From: Oryzomicrobium sp. | GTDB lineage: Bacteria > Pseudomonadota > Gammaproteobacteria > Burkholderiales > Rhodocyclaceae | Assembly (NCBI RefSeq): GCF_021287045.1 | Contig: NZ_JAJTBG010000003.1 | Coordinates: forward strand, 248,001 to 312,000 | Direction: 5' to 3' | Length of the DNA stretch: 64,000 nucleotides | Shown here: piece by piece, positions 1-8,560 of the stretch | How positions within the stretch are numbered: the first letter of the stretch is position 1 | Layout: each line of letters opens with the position of its first letter | Made by a program: the position numbers and the translations under genes | Notes under the pieces: generated by a model | The model's database searches: none | What the model saw: only the letters and a program-made list of their open reading frames with translations | Told to the model about the DNA's origin: nothing

Positions 1-832
1 AGATCAGGTTGGTGTCCGGATCGTAGGTGGCGCCGTTCCAGGTGGAGGCGCCGCCGGTCTTCCACATGTCGCCGGACCAGGTGGCGTTGAGGGTGCCGCT
101 GATGCCGTTCTCGACCTTGGTGCCGTTCTCGTAGCGGTAGCCCATGTGGCCTTCCACCGTCGGGCGGCTCCACAGCAGCTTGCCGGTCTTGGCATCCCGG
201 GCCTCGAGGCGACCGACCACGCCGAACTCGCCGCCGGACACGCCGGTCACCACCATGCCCTTGACGATCAGGGGGGCCGCGGTCATGGAATAGCCGGCGG
301 CGTAGTCGTCCACCTTCTCCTTCCACACCACCTTGCCGGTGTCCTTGTTGAGGGCCACCAGCTGGGCGTCCAGGGTACCGAAGATGACCAGGTCGCCGTA
401 CAGGGCCGCACCCCGGTTGATCACGTCGCAGCAGGGCATGATGCCGTCGGGCAGGCGGTGCTCGTACTTCCACAGCTTCTTACCGGTGGCCACGTCCAGG
501 GCAAAGATGCGCGAGTAGGAGGCGGTTACGTACATCTTGCCGTCGTAGATCAGGGGCTGGGATTCCTGGCCGCGCTGCTTCTCGCCGCCGAAGGAGAAGG
601 ACCATACCGGCACCAGATCCTTCACCGTCTTGGTGTTCACCTTGTTAAGGGGGCTGTAGCGCTGGCCCTGGGTGCCCATGCCGAAGCTGACCACGTCGCC
701 GGTGGTCTTGGCGTCGTTGACGATGTCGACGTCGGTCACCTCCTTGGCCGATGCCTGGCCAAAGGCCAGCAGCGCCGACGCCAGCAGCGTCAGGGCCAGT
801 GCTTTGTTTCGTGGGGTGCGGCTGCGTTTCAT
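1..832 (-). CDS. PQQ-dependent alcohol dehydrogenase (ExaA-type), 3' end beyond window
   Basis: Periplasmic quinoprotein that oxidises alcohols with PQQ and passes electrons to cytochrome c. Only the first 277 residues are in the window; family members are about 600 aa. An N-terminal signal peptide (about residues 1-29, ending QASA) is followed by propeller sequence with the family's adjacent-cysteine motif PCCDVINRG (Cys134-Cys135), which forms the vicinal disulfide near PQQ. The wording around it resembles ethanol-type enzymes (ExaA/PedE) more than classical MxaF. Start chosen at 832 because GAGGAG lies about 8 nt upstream. The residues that separate calcium from lanthanide enzymes lie in the missing part, so the metal cannot be told. 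A sigma-54-like promoter lies at 936-951. Confidence 0.93.
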   Translation of the reverse strand, partial: MKRSRTPRNKALALTLLASALLAFGQASAKEVTDVDIVNDAKTTGDVVSFGMGTQGQRYSPLNKVNTKTVKDLVPVWSFSFGGEKQRGQESQPLIYDGKMYVTASYSRIFALDVATGKKLWKYEHRLPDGIMPCCDVINRGAALYGDLVIFGTLDAQLVALNKDTGKVVWKEKVDDYAAGYSMTAAPLIVKGMVVTGVSGGEFGVVGRLEARDAKTGKLLWSRPTVEGHMGYRYENGTKVENGISGTLNATWSGDMWKTGGASTWNGATYDPDTNLI

Positions 833-935
833 GAAGATGCCTCCTCGGTTGTAATAGCTATGGGTTCGGGTGACGGCGACCCGCGCGCCGATCCGGTCGC
901 GCGGGGGCGCAAGGCGGGCCGCCGCCCCCCCTTTC

Positions 936-951
936 TGCAATCCCCATGCCA
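936..951 (-). promoter_or_regulatory. Putative sigma-54 (-24/-12) promoter of the alcohol dehydrogenase
   Basis: Read on the minus strand the site is TGGCATGGGGATTGCA. It matches the consensus TGGCACG-N4-TTGCW at all but one defined position, with the required 10 nt between GG and GC. Transcription would start about 90 nt before the start codon at 832. Confidence 0.6.
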
Positions 952-962
952 AAAACGTGGAT

Positions 963-977
963 CGGGAAGAATTCCCG
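963..977. promoter_or_regulatory. Inverted-repeat operator candidate CGGGAA-GAA-TTCCCG
   Basis: Perfect 6-bp inverted repeat with 3-bp spacer, just upstream of the -24 element of the dehydrogenase promoter. The same 15-mer recurs at 13169-13183 before the second TonB-dependent receptor, and a variant lies at 13206-13220. A common regulator, perhaps the MoxX-like protein encoded at 5272, is an inference. Confidence 0.5.
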
Positions 978-1226
978 GCCCCGGGGCGCTCTCCTCCCGT
1001 CCGCCCTCGCCGCCGGGCTCCCGGCACTGCTTCAAATGTCATCACCTGTACCAAAGTGCGACACCCGGGGACGCCCCGGCGGGCAGCGCCCCGGCATCGG
1101 CCCCGCCCCCGGGCGGCATCGGCTCCCCCCGCCGGGTCGCGGCATGGCGATTGCTTAAGAGGAAAACGAGAAAACCGAATCCCGATCGAGATGCGGCGCC
1201 CACGCAGGCGCCGCCAAGGAGGAGAC

Positions 1227-2033
1227 ATGAGGAAGACCCTGCGCGCCGCTGGCGCGCTGCTGCTGCTCGCCCCCTGGCTGGCCCTGGCCGCCCCGGCGGC
1301 CAAGCCCCCCGCCGCCCCGGACCCCCTGGATTCGGCCCGCTGGGAGGACATGCGCCGCCAGCTGTTCGCCGACGCCCCGGTGGCGTTCGACGCCCGCATC
1401 AAGGTGAGCGCCCCGTCCATGGCGGAAAACCCGCTCAACGTGCCGATCACCGTGGACGCCACGGCCCTGGCCCGGGATCTGCCGGGCAGCGTGCGCGAGA
1501 TCCTGGTCTTCGCCGACTTCAACCCGATCGTCCAGATCCTGCGCTTCTACCCCGGCCAGGCCACGCCCTTCCTGGGATTCCGCGTCAAGCTCCAGCAATC
1601 CACCCCCCTGCGCGCCGCGGTGCGCGGCGACGACGGCGTGTGGCGGGTTGGGGGCGCCTGGGTCAACACCACCGGCGGCGGCTGCACCGCCCCGTCCGTA
1701 GGCTCCGCATCCCCCGAATGGCAGCGCCGCCTCGGCGAAGTCAGCGGCCGGCTGTTCGCCCGGGCCACCGACGGCGGCCAGGGCCAGGAACGGGTCCGGC
1801 TGCGCATCGTGCATCCCATGGACACCGGCCTGGTGGGCGGCATTCCGGCCTTCTTCATCCAGGAGTTGGTACTGCGCGACGGCCAGGGCCGGGACCTGAT
1901 GCGCATCGAGCCCAACGAGCCGGTCAGCGAAAACCCGGTGTTCACCGTAGACTTGGCCGGCAACGACACCCGCCGCATCCAGGTGAGCGGCCGGGACAAC
2001 AACGGCAACCTGATCCAGGCGTGGCTCGAATGA
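1227..2033 (+). CDS. SoxYZ-like carrier associated with quinoprotein dehydrogenases
   Basis: Predicted periplasmic protein of 268 aa with a signal peptide (about 1-22). An N-terminal SoxY-like domain ends in a glycine-rich stretch with a single cysteine (TGGGCTAPS, Cys153), the position where SoxY carries its sulfur-binding cysteine. A SoxZ-like immunoglobulin-fold domain follows (about 170-268; HPMDTG and NPVFTVD are typical). Fused SoxYZ proteins of this type sit beside PQQ dehydrogenases in many proteobacteria as part of a proposed quinoprotein relay; their exact chemistry is not settled. Start chosen at 1227 on the AGGAGGAG site. The stop overlaps the next start by four bases (ATGA), implying translational coupling. 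Confidence 0.85.
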   Translation: MRKTLRAAGALLLLAPWLALAAPAAKPPAAPDPLDSARWEDMRRQLFADAPVAFDARIKVSAPSMAENPLNVPITVDATALARDLPGSVREILVFADFNPIVQILRFYPGQATPFLGFRVKLQQSTPLRAAVRGDDGVWRVGGAWVNTTGGGCTAPSVGSASPEWQRRLGEVSGRLFARATDGGQGQERVRLRIVHPMDTGLVGGIPAFFIQELVLRDGQGRDLMRIEPNEPVSENPVFTVDLAGNDTRRIQVSGRDNNGNLIQAWLE

Positions 2034-3034
2034 AAACCGTCATCCGCGCACTCCCGGCCCTGGCCGCCCAGGTTGCCCAAATTGCCCTATTCGCCGCCCT
2101 GGCCCTGCCCGCCGCCGCCCGGGCCGGCGAAGAGAGCTACCAGAACTACGACTACGCCCTGGCGCCGCGCCGCATCGCCGCCGACACCTACGTGCTGGTG
2201 GGGCGCAACGAGGACTTCACCCCGCGCAACGGCGGCAACATCGTCAACACCGCCTTCATCGTCACCGACGACGGCGTGGTGGTGATCGACACGGGCCCCT
2301 CGCGCCGCTACGGCGAGCAACTGCGCCAGGCCATCGCCCGGATCACCGACAAACCGGTGGTGCGGGTGTTCAACACCCACCACCACCCGGACCACTTCCT
2401 CGGCAACCAGGCCTTTGCGGCCCCGACCCTGGCCGCCCTGCCGGGCACCATCGACGGCATCCGCCGCGACGGCAACGCCTTCGCCGAAAACCTCTACCGC
2501 CTCTCCGGCGACTGGATGCTCGGCACCGAGGCGGTGGCCCCCGCCGCCCCGGTGGCCGCCGGCACCCAGAACTTCGGCCGGCACCGCCTCGAAGCCATTG
2601 CCGACCTGGGCCACACCGACGCCGACCTGGTGCTGCTCGACACCGCCACCGGCGTGCTGTTCGCCGGGGACCTGCTGTTCCACGGCCGGGCCCCGACCAC
2701 GCCCCACGCCGACATCGCCCACTGGCTGGCGGCCCTGGACCACCTGGAACGCCTCGCCGCCAGCGGCCGGGTGAGCCTGGTGGTGCCCGGCCATGGGGAG
2801 GTGGCCGCCCCCGCCGAACCGATCCGCCAGACCCGCCACTACCTGCGCTGGCTCGACGCCACCCTGCGCCAGGCCGCCGACGACGGACTGGACATGAACG
2901 AGGTGCTGGCCCTGCCCCTGCCGCCGGACATCGCTGCCCTGGCGGTTTCCGAAGCCGAATACCGGCGCTCCGTCGGCCACCTCTTCCCGGCCATCGAGCA
3001 GGAAGCCCTGGCCCGGCACGGAGGCCGCCCCTAG
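2030..3034 (+). CDS. Quinoprotein relay system zinc metallohydrolase
   Basis: Exported metallo-beta-lactamase-fold protein, 334 aa, signal peptide about 1-32. The metal-binding signature is complete: THHHPDH (His117, His119, Asp121, His122), His195 in GHTDAD, Asp214 in FAGDLLF and His256 in VPGHG. Members of this family co-occur with PQQ dehydrogenases and SoxYZ-like carriers, which is the arrangement here. The substrate is unknown. It overlaps the preceding gene by ATGA and is followed after 10 nt by tonB. Confidence 0.85.
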   Translation: MKTVIRALPALAAQVAQIALFAALALPAAARAGEESYQNYDYALAPRRIAADTYVLVGRNEDFTPRNGGNIVNTAFIVTDDGVVVIDTGPSRRYGEQLRQAIARITDKPVVRVFNTHHHPDHFLGNQAFAAPTLAALPGTIDGIRRDGNAFAENLYRLSGDWMLGTEAVAPAAPVAAGTQNFGRHRLEAIADLGHTDADLVLLDTATGVLFAGDLLFHGRAPTTPHADIAHWLAALDHLERLAASGRVSLVVPGHGEVAAPAEPIRQTRHYLRWLDATLRQAADDGLDMNEVLALPLPPDIAALAVSEAEYRRSVGHLFPAIEQEALARHGGRP

Positions 3035-3044
3035 GGCGGGAGCC

Positions 3045-3845
3045 ATGGCCGCCCCCCTGGCCCTTACCGCCCCGGCCGGCGCTCCGCCCCGGCTGTTCGT
3101 CGTGGCCCTGGGCCTGTCCCTGGCCCTGCACGGGGCGGTGCTGTTGCTGCCCCGGGCGACCCATGGCGCGCCGCCGGACCTGCCGCCGTTGCAGGTCACC
3201 CTGTACCTGGATGCCGCAGCGTCGGCCCCTCAGCGTTCCCCCCAATCGCCGTCCCCCGCCGCCGCGCCGGCGGCAACGCCGCCTGCGCCCGCCGCCCCCC
3301 AGGCCCGTCACCGCCCGCTTCAGGCCGCCCCCCGGGCGGAAACGCCCCGCCCCCTGGCCGTGCCCGCCCAAACCGCCGCCCTGCCGGCCCCCGCCGTGCC
3401 CGTCCTTCAGGCGGACGCCGGCCCGGCCGGCGCCAAAACCGCCAGCGGTACCGCCGAAGCGTCCACCGCAGCTTCCACCGTCGCCGCCCAAGCCCCGGCC
3501 CAGGCCCGAGACGCCGTCGCCCCGGGGGACAACGATCCCAACGCCCTGGCCCGCTACGGCCGCGCCCTGTCGTCCCTTCTCGAACGGCAGCAGCACTACC
3601 CCCGCCTGGCAGCCATGCGCGGCTGGGAAGGAGAGGTGCGCCTGCAACTGAGCATCGCCCGCAAGGGCACCATCGTCGCCATCCAGATCGCCCATTCCAG
3701 CGGCTTCGACGTGCTCGACCGGAGCGCCCTGGAACTGGTCCAGCAGTTGCCCGAGGCCCTGCTGCCTCCGGTGCCCGCCGCCCTGCGGGAGCGGGAATTC
3801 CAGATCGTCGTGCCGATCCTCTACCAGCTGCGCAAGCCGGCCTGA
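3045..3845 (+). CDS. tonB: TonB-family energy transducer
   Basis: Inner-membrane protein of 266 aa that would couple the proton motive force to outer-membrane receptors. One N-terminal membrane segment (about 18-37) is followed by a long Pro/Ala-rich periplasmic linker (about 45-165) and a C-terminal TonB domain (about 180-266, with YPRLAAMRGWEGEV and a VLDRSALELV helix). No exbB/exbD lies beside it. Its place between a PQQ-dehydrogenase accessory operon and a PqqU-like receptor suggests it is dedicated to the receptors encoded at 6101 and 10643; that partnership is inferred. Confidence 0.88.
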   Translation: MAAPLALTAPAGAPPRLFVVALGLSLALHGAVLLLPRATHGAPPDLPPLQVTLYLDAAASAPQRSPQSPSPAAAPAATPPAPAAPQARHRPLQAAPRAETPRPLAVPAQTAALPAPAVPVLQADAGPAGAKTASGTAEASTAASTVAAQAPAQARDAVAPGDNDPNALARYGRALSSLLERQQHYPRLAAMRGWEGEVRLQLSIARKGTIVAIQIAHSSGFDVLDRSALELVQQLPEALLPPVPAALREREFQIVVPILYQLRKPA

Positions 3846-3862
3846 ACCCAGCGACGACCACC

Positions 3863-5275
3863 ATGCGCGCCCTGCCCCTCCACACCCGCATCGGCCTGGT
3901 CCTGACGGCCCTGGCGGCGGCCATGCTGCTGGTCCTGGGGCTGGTGTGGACGCGCAGCGTCCAGACGTCGATCCACGAAGAGGTGGAAGCCGCCAGCCGG
4001 GTGGCAGAACAGTGGCTGAAGGTCCTGGCCGGCGAGACCCGCCAGGCCGGCCCCGCCCCCCTCCTGGCGCGGATTTCCGCCGTGGGCCGGATTCGCGCCA
4101 ACAGCCTGGAAGTGCTCGGCGCCGACGGCGCCCGGCTCTACCATTCGCCCCCCTCCGGCTACAAGGTGGGACGAGCGGCCCCGGCGTTCTTCGCCGCCCT
4201 GGTGGAGCCGGACTTTCCGCCCCGGCGCATCCAGGCCGGCAACCTGACCCTGGTGCTTTCCCCGGACCCCTCCCGGGCCACCCTGGACGCCTGGGACGGG
4301 CTGTGCGCCCTGGCGGGCTGGGCCCTGGGCCTGCTGGCCCTGCTCTTTCTCGGCTGCCTGCTCGCCCTCCATCGGGCCCTGGCCCCCCTGGGCCGGCTGA
4401 TGGCCGCCCTGGACCGCACCGGCAACGGCCGCTTCGACACCCGCCTGCCAGCGACTGGCGCCCCGGAACTGGCGCGCCTGGCCCGGGCCTTCAACGGCAT
4501 GGCCGACCGGCTGGCCGAAGCGGTGGACGAGAACGTGCGCCACGAAAGCGCCCGGGAAGTGTCCCGCCGCCTTCAAGGCCGGCTGGAGGACGAGCGCCGC
4601 GACATCGCCCGGGAACTGCACGACGAACTGGCCCAGGGCATCACCGCCGTGCGCGCCCTGGCCGGCGCCATCGTCCAGCGCAGCGCCGCCGAGCCGGCCC
4701 TGGCCGATCACGCCCGCAACATCGTCGCCGTCACCGGCGACATCCAGGACGGGGTGCGGCGCATCCTGCACCGGTTGCGCGAGCCCGCCGGCAGCAGCCT
4801 GGCCGCCGCCCTGGAAGCCCTGGCCGACGCCTGGCGGCAGCGGCACCCGGAAACCGTGCTGGTGGTGAATCTCGCCCCGAACCCGACCCTGGAGCGGGAC
4901 GACCTGCCCGCCCCCTTCGCCCAGGCGGTGTTGCGCATCGTCCAGGAAGGGCTGACCAACATCGCCCGCCACGCTCGGGCCAGCCGGGCTGAGTTATCCC
5001 TGCACGGCGAGGCCGGGGGCCTGTGCCTGCGCCTGACGGATAACGGCATCGGCGCCGCCGCCCTGATGTCGCCCTCCCCCTCCGTTTCACCCGCCGAATT
5101 TTCCGCCATATCGCCCGCCACTGGCTGCGGCCTGGGGCTGGCCGGCATGGGCGAGCGGATCGCCGCCCTGGGCGGCCGGTTACGCCTCGACACCCCGCCC
5201 GAGGGCGGCTTCCGCATCAGCGCCTGGCTGCCCGCCACCCACCCCGACCCCGCCGTACAGGAGGACCGCCCATGA
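3863..5275 (+). CDS. MoxY-like sensor histidine kinase
   Basis: Membrane sensor of 470 aa. TM1 (about 10-30) and TM2 (about 148-170) enclose a roughly 115-residue periplasmic region that looks like the LapD/MoxY N-terminal domain (FPPRRIQAGN, then LSPDPSRATLDAWDGL just before TM2). A HAMP segment, a HisKA_3 dimerisation helix with the phospho-acceptor in ERRDIARELHDEL (His253) and a HATPase domain with a GLGLAGMGERIAALGG motif follow. MoxY/MoxX pairs control methanol dehydrogenase genes in methylotrophs, so control of the alcohol dehydrogenase here is likely but inferred. ATGA overlap with the response regulator gene. Confidence 0.85.
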   Translation: MRALPLHTRIGLVLTALAAAMLLVLGLVWTRSVQTSIHEEVEAASRVAEQWLKVLAGETRQAGPAPLLARISAVGRIRANSLEVLGADGARLYHSPPSGYKVGRAAPAFFAALVEPDFPPRRIQAGNLTLVLSPDPSRATLDAWDGLCALAGWALGLLALLFLGCLLALHRALAPLGRLMAALDRTGNGRFDTRLPATGAPELARLARAFNGMADRLAEAVDENVRHESAREVSRRLQGRLEDERRDIARELHDELAQGITAVRALAGAIVQRSAAEPALADHARNIVAVTGDIQDGVRRILHRLREPAGSSLAAALEALADAWRQRHPETVLVVNLAPNPTLERDDLPAPFAQAVLRIVQEGLTNIARHARASRAELSLHGEAGGLCLRLTDNGIGAAALMSPSPSVSPAEFSAISPATGCGLGLAGMGERIAALGGRLRLDTPPEGGFRISAWLPATHPDPAVQEDRP

Positions 5276-5919
5276 GCCCCCGCCTCGACGCCACCCGCGT
5301 CCTGCTCGCCGACGACCACGCGGTGGTCCGCCTCGGCTTCCGCCTGCTCCTCGAAGGCGCCGGCGCCCACGTCTGCGGCGAGGCCGACAGCGGCGAGGCG
5401 GCCCTGCGCCGCTATGCCGAACTGGCCCCGGACGTGCTGGTGATCGACGTGTCCATGCCCGGCATGGGCGGCCTGGCGGCCCTGGAACGCCTCCTCGCCC
5501 GCCACCCGGAGGCCCGGGTGCTGGTTTTTTCCGCCCACCAGGACGCGGTCATCCCCAGCCGGGCCCTGCGCCTGGGCGCCCGGGGCTACCTGTGCAAGCG
5601 CTGCGCGCCGGAGGAGTTTCTGCGCGCCGTGGCCCGGGTGGCCGCCGGCGAACGCTACCTGGACCCGGAACTGGCGCCGGCGGTGGCCCTGGCCCAGCTG
5701 GGCAGCGCCGCCCATCCGGTGGAGGCCCTGACCGAAAAGGAATTCGAGGTCTTCCTCCAGCTCGCCCAGGGGCGCTCGGTCAACGACGTGGCCAAGGACT
5801 TCTTCCTCAGCCCGAGCACGGTGGGCAGCCACCTCTACCACATCAAGCAGAAGCTCAACCTGCAGAACGCCGCCGAAATGGCCCTGCTGGCAGTGCGCAG
5901 CGGCCTGGTGGAAGCCTGA
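5272..5919 (+). CDS. MoxX-like NarL/LuxR-family response regulator
   Basis: Cytoplasmic regulator of 215 aa, partner of the kinase encoded immediately upstream. The receiver domain (about 8-125) has the acidic pair in LLADDH, phospho-acceptor Asp59 (VLVIDVSMPGMGG) and the conserved Lys in YLCKR. A LuxR/GerE-type helix-turn-helix (about 150-210, LTEKEFEVFLQLAQG...STVGSHLYHIKQKL) completes it. NarL-type regulators bind short dyads; the repeated CGGGAA-N3-TTCCCG sites at 963 and 13169 are candidate targets. The stop codon lies inside a hexanucleotide repeat (5914-5937). Confidence 0.88.
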   Translation: MSPRLDATRVLLADDHAVVRLGFRLLLEGAGAHVCGEADSGEAALRRYAELAPDVLVIDVSMPGMGGLAALERLLARHPEARVLVFSAHQDAVIPSRALRLGARGYLCKRCAPEEFLRAVARVAAGERYLDPELAPAVALAQLGSAAHPVEALTEKEFEVFLQLAQGRSVNDVAKDFFLSPSTVGSHLYHIKQKLNLQNAAEMALLAVRSGLVEA

Positions 5920-5937
5920 GCCTGAGCCTGAGCCTGA
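5914..5937. repeat. Four tandem GCCTGA hexamers at a stop codon
   Basis: Four perfect copies of GCCTGA. The first contains the stop codon of the MoxX-like gene and the rest extend downstream, so gain or loss of units would not change the protein. Likely a simple slippage repeat. Confidence 0.8.
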
Positions 5938-6100
5938 ACCTCTGACTCCGTTCCATCCCGGCCGCCCGGTCCGGACTCATGATTTTCGCTAGGGCTGGTT
6001 GGCGAATCCCCCGGCGACCGGCGGGGATGCGGCGGGAATAATCGTTTCCATGGTGCGGCAAGGTGCCGCCCACCCATAACGACAACATCGAGACATCCAC

Positions 6101-8197
6101 ATGCCCGTCCGTCCCACGCCCCTCTTCCTCGGCCTCGCCGCCATGGCGCCCTTCGCCGCCGCCGGCGCCACCGATGCACCGGAAGCGATCCTCGATCCGG
6201 TGGTCATCAGCGGCAGCCGCAACGAGCATTCCAGCTTCGACCTGCCCGCCTCCATCGACGTGGTGGATGCGGACCGCATCGGCGCCGCCCAGGCCAAGGT
6301 GAACGTCTCCGAAGCCCTGTCCTCGGTGCCTGGCCTGGTGGCCCTCAACCGGCAGAATTACGCCCAGGACTTGCAGATTTCGTCCCGGGGCTTCGGCGCC
6401 CGTTCCGCCTTCGGCGTGCGCGGCATCCGCCTGATCGCCGACGGCATTCCCGCCACCATGCCCGACGGCCAGGGCCAGGCGGCCACCTTCGACCTGGATG
6501 CGGCGGAGCGCATCGAGGTGCTGCGCGGCCCCTACTCGGCCCTCTACGGCAACCACTCCGGCGGGGTGATCCAGATGTTCACCCGGGACGGCCAGGGCCG
6601 CCCCACCCTGGAAGGCTCGGTCAGCGCCGGCAGCTACGGCACCTGGAAGGGCGATGTGAACGCCCAGGGCGAAGCCGGGGGCGTGGGCTACGTGCTGGAC
6701 GGCTCCCGCTTCAGCACCGATGGCTACCGCCCCCACAGTGCCGCCACCCGGGACCAGGCCATGGCCAAGCTGACCACCCGGCCCGACGCCGACAGCAAGC
6801 TCACCCTGGTGGCCAACGGGCTGTGGCAGCACGACACCCAGGACCCCCTGGGCCTGACCTGGGGCGCCTACCAGAAGAACCCGCGCAGCGTGGACCCGGC
6901 GGCCCTCACCTACAACACGCGCAAGAGCATCGACCACACCCAGGGCGGCGCCACCTACGAGCGCCGCTTCGGCGAGGACGTGTTGCAGATCACCGCCTAC
7001 GCGGGCAGCCGCCAGGTGACCCAGTACCAGGCCATTCCCAAGGCGGCCCAGATCAACCCGCGCAGTTCCGGCGGGGTGGTGGATTTCGACCGCAGCTTCG
7101 GCGGGGTCAACCTGCGCTGGATCATGTCCCGGGCCCTGGGCAGCGGGCGCCTGACTACCACCGCCGGCCTGGACTACGACCGCTCCAGCGACGACCGCAA
7201 GGGCTACGAGAACTTCATCGGCAACACCTTCGGGGTGATGGGCAAGCTGCGTCGCAACGAGGTGGACACGGTGTCCAACCTGGACCCCTACGTGCAGACC
7301 GAATGGCAGAACGAGCGCTGGTCCCTCACCGCCGGCCTGCGCCACAGCCGGGTGCAGGTGGAGGTGGACGACAAGTACCTGGCCAACGGTAACGACAGCG
7401 GCAAGCTCACCTACAGCCAGACCACGCCCATGCTGGGGGTGGTGTACAAGGCCACCCCGGCCCTCAACTTCTACGCCAGCGCCGCCCGGGGCTTCGAGAC
7501 GCCGACCCTGAACGAGCTGTTCTATTCCGGCAACGGCAACGGCTTCAACTTCGGCCTCAAGCCGGCCCGCAGCACCCACCTGGAAGTGGGGGCCAAGGCC
7601 TTCCTGGGCAGCGACACCCGGGCCAACCTGGCCCTCTTCCAGGTGCGCACCGACGACGAACTGGTGGTGGACATCTCCAGCGGCGGGCGCACCAGCTACA
7701 AGAACGCCAGCCGCACCCTGCGCCAGGGTGTGGAGCTGGCGGTGGACAGCACCTGGAGCCACGGCTTCACCAGCCGGGTGGCGCTCACCGGCCTGCGGGC
7801 GGTGTACGACGACAGCTTCACCAGCACCAGCAGCGGCACCGTGCCCGCGGGCAACCGCATCCCGGCGGTGCCCGCCGCCACCCTGTTCGGCGAACTGGCC
7901 TGGAAGGACCCGCTCACCGGCCTGAGCGCCGGGGTGGAAACCATCGCCCGGGGCAAGATGTACGTGGAAGACAGCAACACCCAGCAGGCGGCGCCGGGCT
8001 ACGCCCTGATCAACCTGCGGGTGGGCGCCGAGCAGAAGAGCGGCCCCTGGGTGTTCAAGCAGTTCGTCCGGGTGGACAACCTGTTCGACCGCCAATACAT
8101 CGGCTCGGTGGTGGTGGGCGACGCCAACGGCCGCTTCTACGAGCCGGCCCCGGGCCGCAACTGGCTGGCAGGGGTGAGCGTGCGCTACCGCTACTGA
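6101..8197 (+). CDS. pqqU: TonB-dependent receptor, PqqU (YncD)-like PQQ importer
   Basis: Outer-membrane receptor of 698 aa with a signal peptide (about 1-22), a TonB box (DPVVISGS near 31-38), a plug domain and a 22-strand-type barrel ending in VRYRY. Recalled E. coli YncD sequence shares long stretches: NRQNYAQDLQ, a RGFG.RS..G.RGIRL run, DGIPATMPDGQGQ, EVLRGP..ALYGN, FETPT.NELFYSG-like and GRNW.AGVS-like segments. YncD has been renamed PqqU because it imports pyrroloquinoline quinone. Placement beside a PQQ dehydrogenase, its relay genes and tonB supports that role. A siderophore receptor is the less likely alternative. Followed by a strong terminator at 8292-8318. Confidence 0.82.
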   Translation: MPVRPTPLFLGLAAMAPFAAAGATDAPEAILDPVVISGSRNEHSSFDLPASIDVVDADRIGAAQAKVNVSEALSSVPGLVALNRQNYAQDLQISSRGFGARSAFGVRGIRLIADGIPATMPDGQGQAATFDLDAAERIEVLRGPYSALYGNHSGGVIQMFTRDGQGRPTLEGSVSAGSYGTWKGDVNAQGEAGGVGYVLDGSRFSTDGYRPHSAATRDQAMAKLTTRPDADSKLTLVANGLWQHDTQDPLGLTWGAYQKNPRSVDPAALTYNTRKSIDHTQGGATYERRFGEDVLQITAYAGSRQVTQYQAIPKAAQINPRSSGGVVDFDRSFGGVNLRWIMSRALGSGRLTTTAGLDYDRSSDDRKGYENFIGNTFGVMGKLRRNEVDTVSNLDPYVQTEWQNERWSLTAGLRHSRVQVEVDDKYLANGNDSGKLTYSQTTPMLGVVYKATPALNFYASAARGFETPTLNELFYSGNGNGFNFGLKPARSTHLEVGAKAFLGSDTRANLALFQVRTDDELVVDISSGGRTSYKNASRTLRQGVELAVDSTWSHGFTSRVALTGLRAVYDDSFTSTSSGTVPAGNRIPAVPAATLFGELAWKDPLTGLSAGVETIARGKMYVEDSNTQQAAPGYALINLRVGAEQKSGPWVFKQFVRVDNLFDRQYIGSVVVGDANGRFYEPAPGRNWLAGVSVRYRY

Positions 8198-8291
8198 CCC
8201 CGTTCCGACGGTCCCGTTTTTTCCTCCTTTTTCTCTCTGCCACCTCCCGTTTCGTCTCCTTTTGTTTCTTGTTGTTTCCTCCTCCTTTTCA

Positions 8292-8318
8292 CGCCCCGGC
8301 CTCCGGGGCGTTTTTTTT
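8292..8318 (+). terminator. Rho-independent terminator after pqqU
   Basis: Stem CGCCCCGG / CCGGGGCG with a 3-nt loop, followed directly by eight T. It ends the rightward transcript. Confidence 0.9.
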
Positions 8319-8369
8319 GCTGCATTGCCGCAAACGAAAACAGGCGGGAGCAACAGCCAAGCCAATGAT

Positions 8370-8395
8370 TCTGAAACGAAAAAAACTGTTTCAGA
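8370..8395. promoter_or_regulatory. Inverted repeat TCTGAAAC-N10-GTTTCAGA, possible upstream activator site
   Basis: Perfect 8-bp arms with an A-rich 10-bp spacer, about 150-175 bp upstream of the sigma-54-like element at 8545, a usual distance for enhancer-binding proteins. The TGAAAC/GTTTCA half-sites also form the palindrome at 45911-45922. Confidence 0.4.
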
Positions 8396-8527
8396 GTGGG
8401 CCAGACGGCACGCCCCAGGCTGCAACAATGTCGAAATAATCGACACCGCCGTAAGTTACGACTGGTGTCAAAAAACGAAAAAATCGTCCTGAAATCGACA
8501 ACCCTATTGATTGTTGCGATTACGCGT

Positions 8528-8546
8528 CATGAACACCGTGTTCATG
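8528..8546. promoter_or_regulatory. 19-bp palindromic operator candidate upstream of porin
   Basis: CATGAACAC-C-GTGTTCATG: nine-base perfect arms around one base. It touches the -24 element of the sigma-54-like promoter, so a bound protein would probably repress. Confidence 0.5.
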
Positions 8547-8560
8547 GCACGTCCCTCGCG
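8545..8560 (+). promoter_or_regulatory. Possible sigma-54 promoter of the porin gene
   Basis: TGGCACGTCCCTCGCG has a perfect -24 half (TGGCACG) and GG-N10-GC spacing, but the -12 half (TCGCG) deviates from TTGCW. About 95 nt would separate the start site from the start codon at 8667. Confidence 0.4.

Larger units (their letters stand above)
833..1226. other. Divergent control region between alcohol dehydrogenase and relay genes
   Basis: GC-rich 394-bp intergenic region. It holds a leftward -24/-12 promoter (936-951) and a CGGGAA-GAA-TTCCCG dyad (963-977). Between about 1060 and 1140 there are several short GC hairpins but no recognisable riboswitch. For the rightward gene an AGGAGGAG ribosome-binding site precedes 1227; no clear rightward promoter was identified. 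Confidence 0.6.

Noticed and set aside
1..832. Assigning the dehydrogenase as lanthanide-dependent (XoxF/PedH)
   Set aside because: The deciding active-site residues are outside the window; the visible part reads like ethanol-type enzymes in general.
146..3034. Very long rightward open frame of over 900 codons at the window start
   Set aside because: Its first part is antisense to the dehydrogenase and its last part is the metallohydrolase; GC-rich DNA has few stops. The real genes are listed instead.
6101..8197. Siderophore receptor annotation for the first TonB-dependent receptor
   Set aside because: Long motif agreement with YncD/PqqU and the PQQ gene context favour PQQ import; no siderophore genes are nearby.
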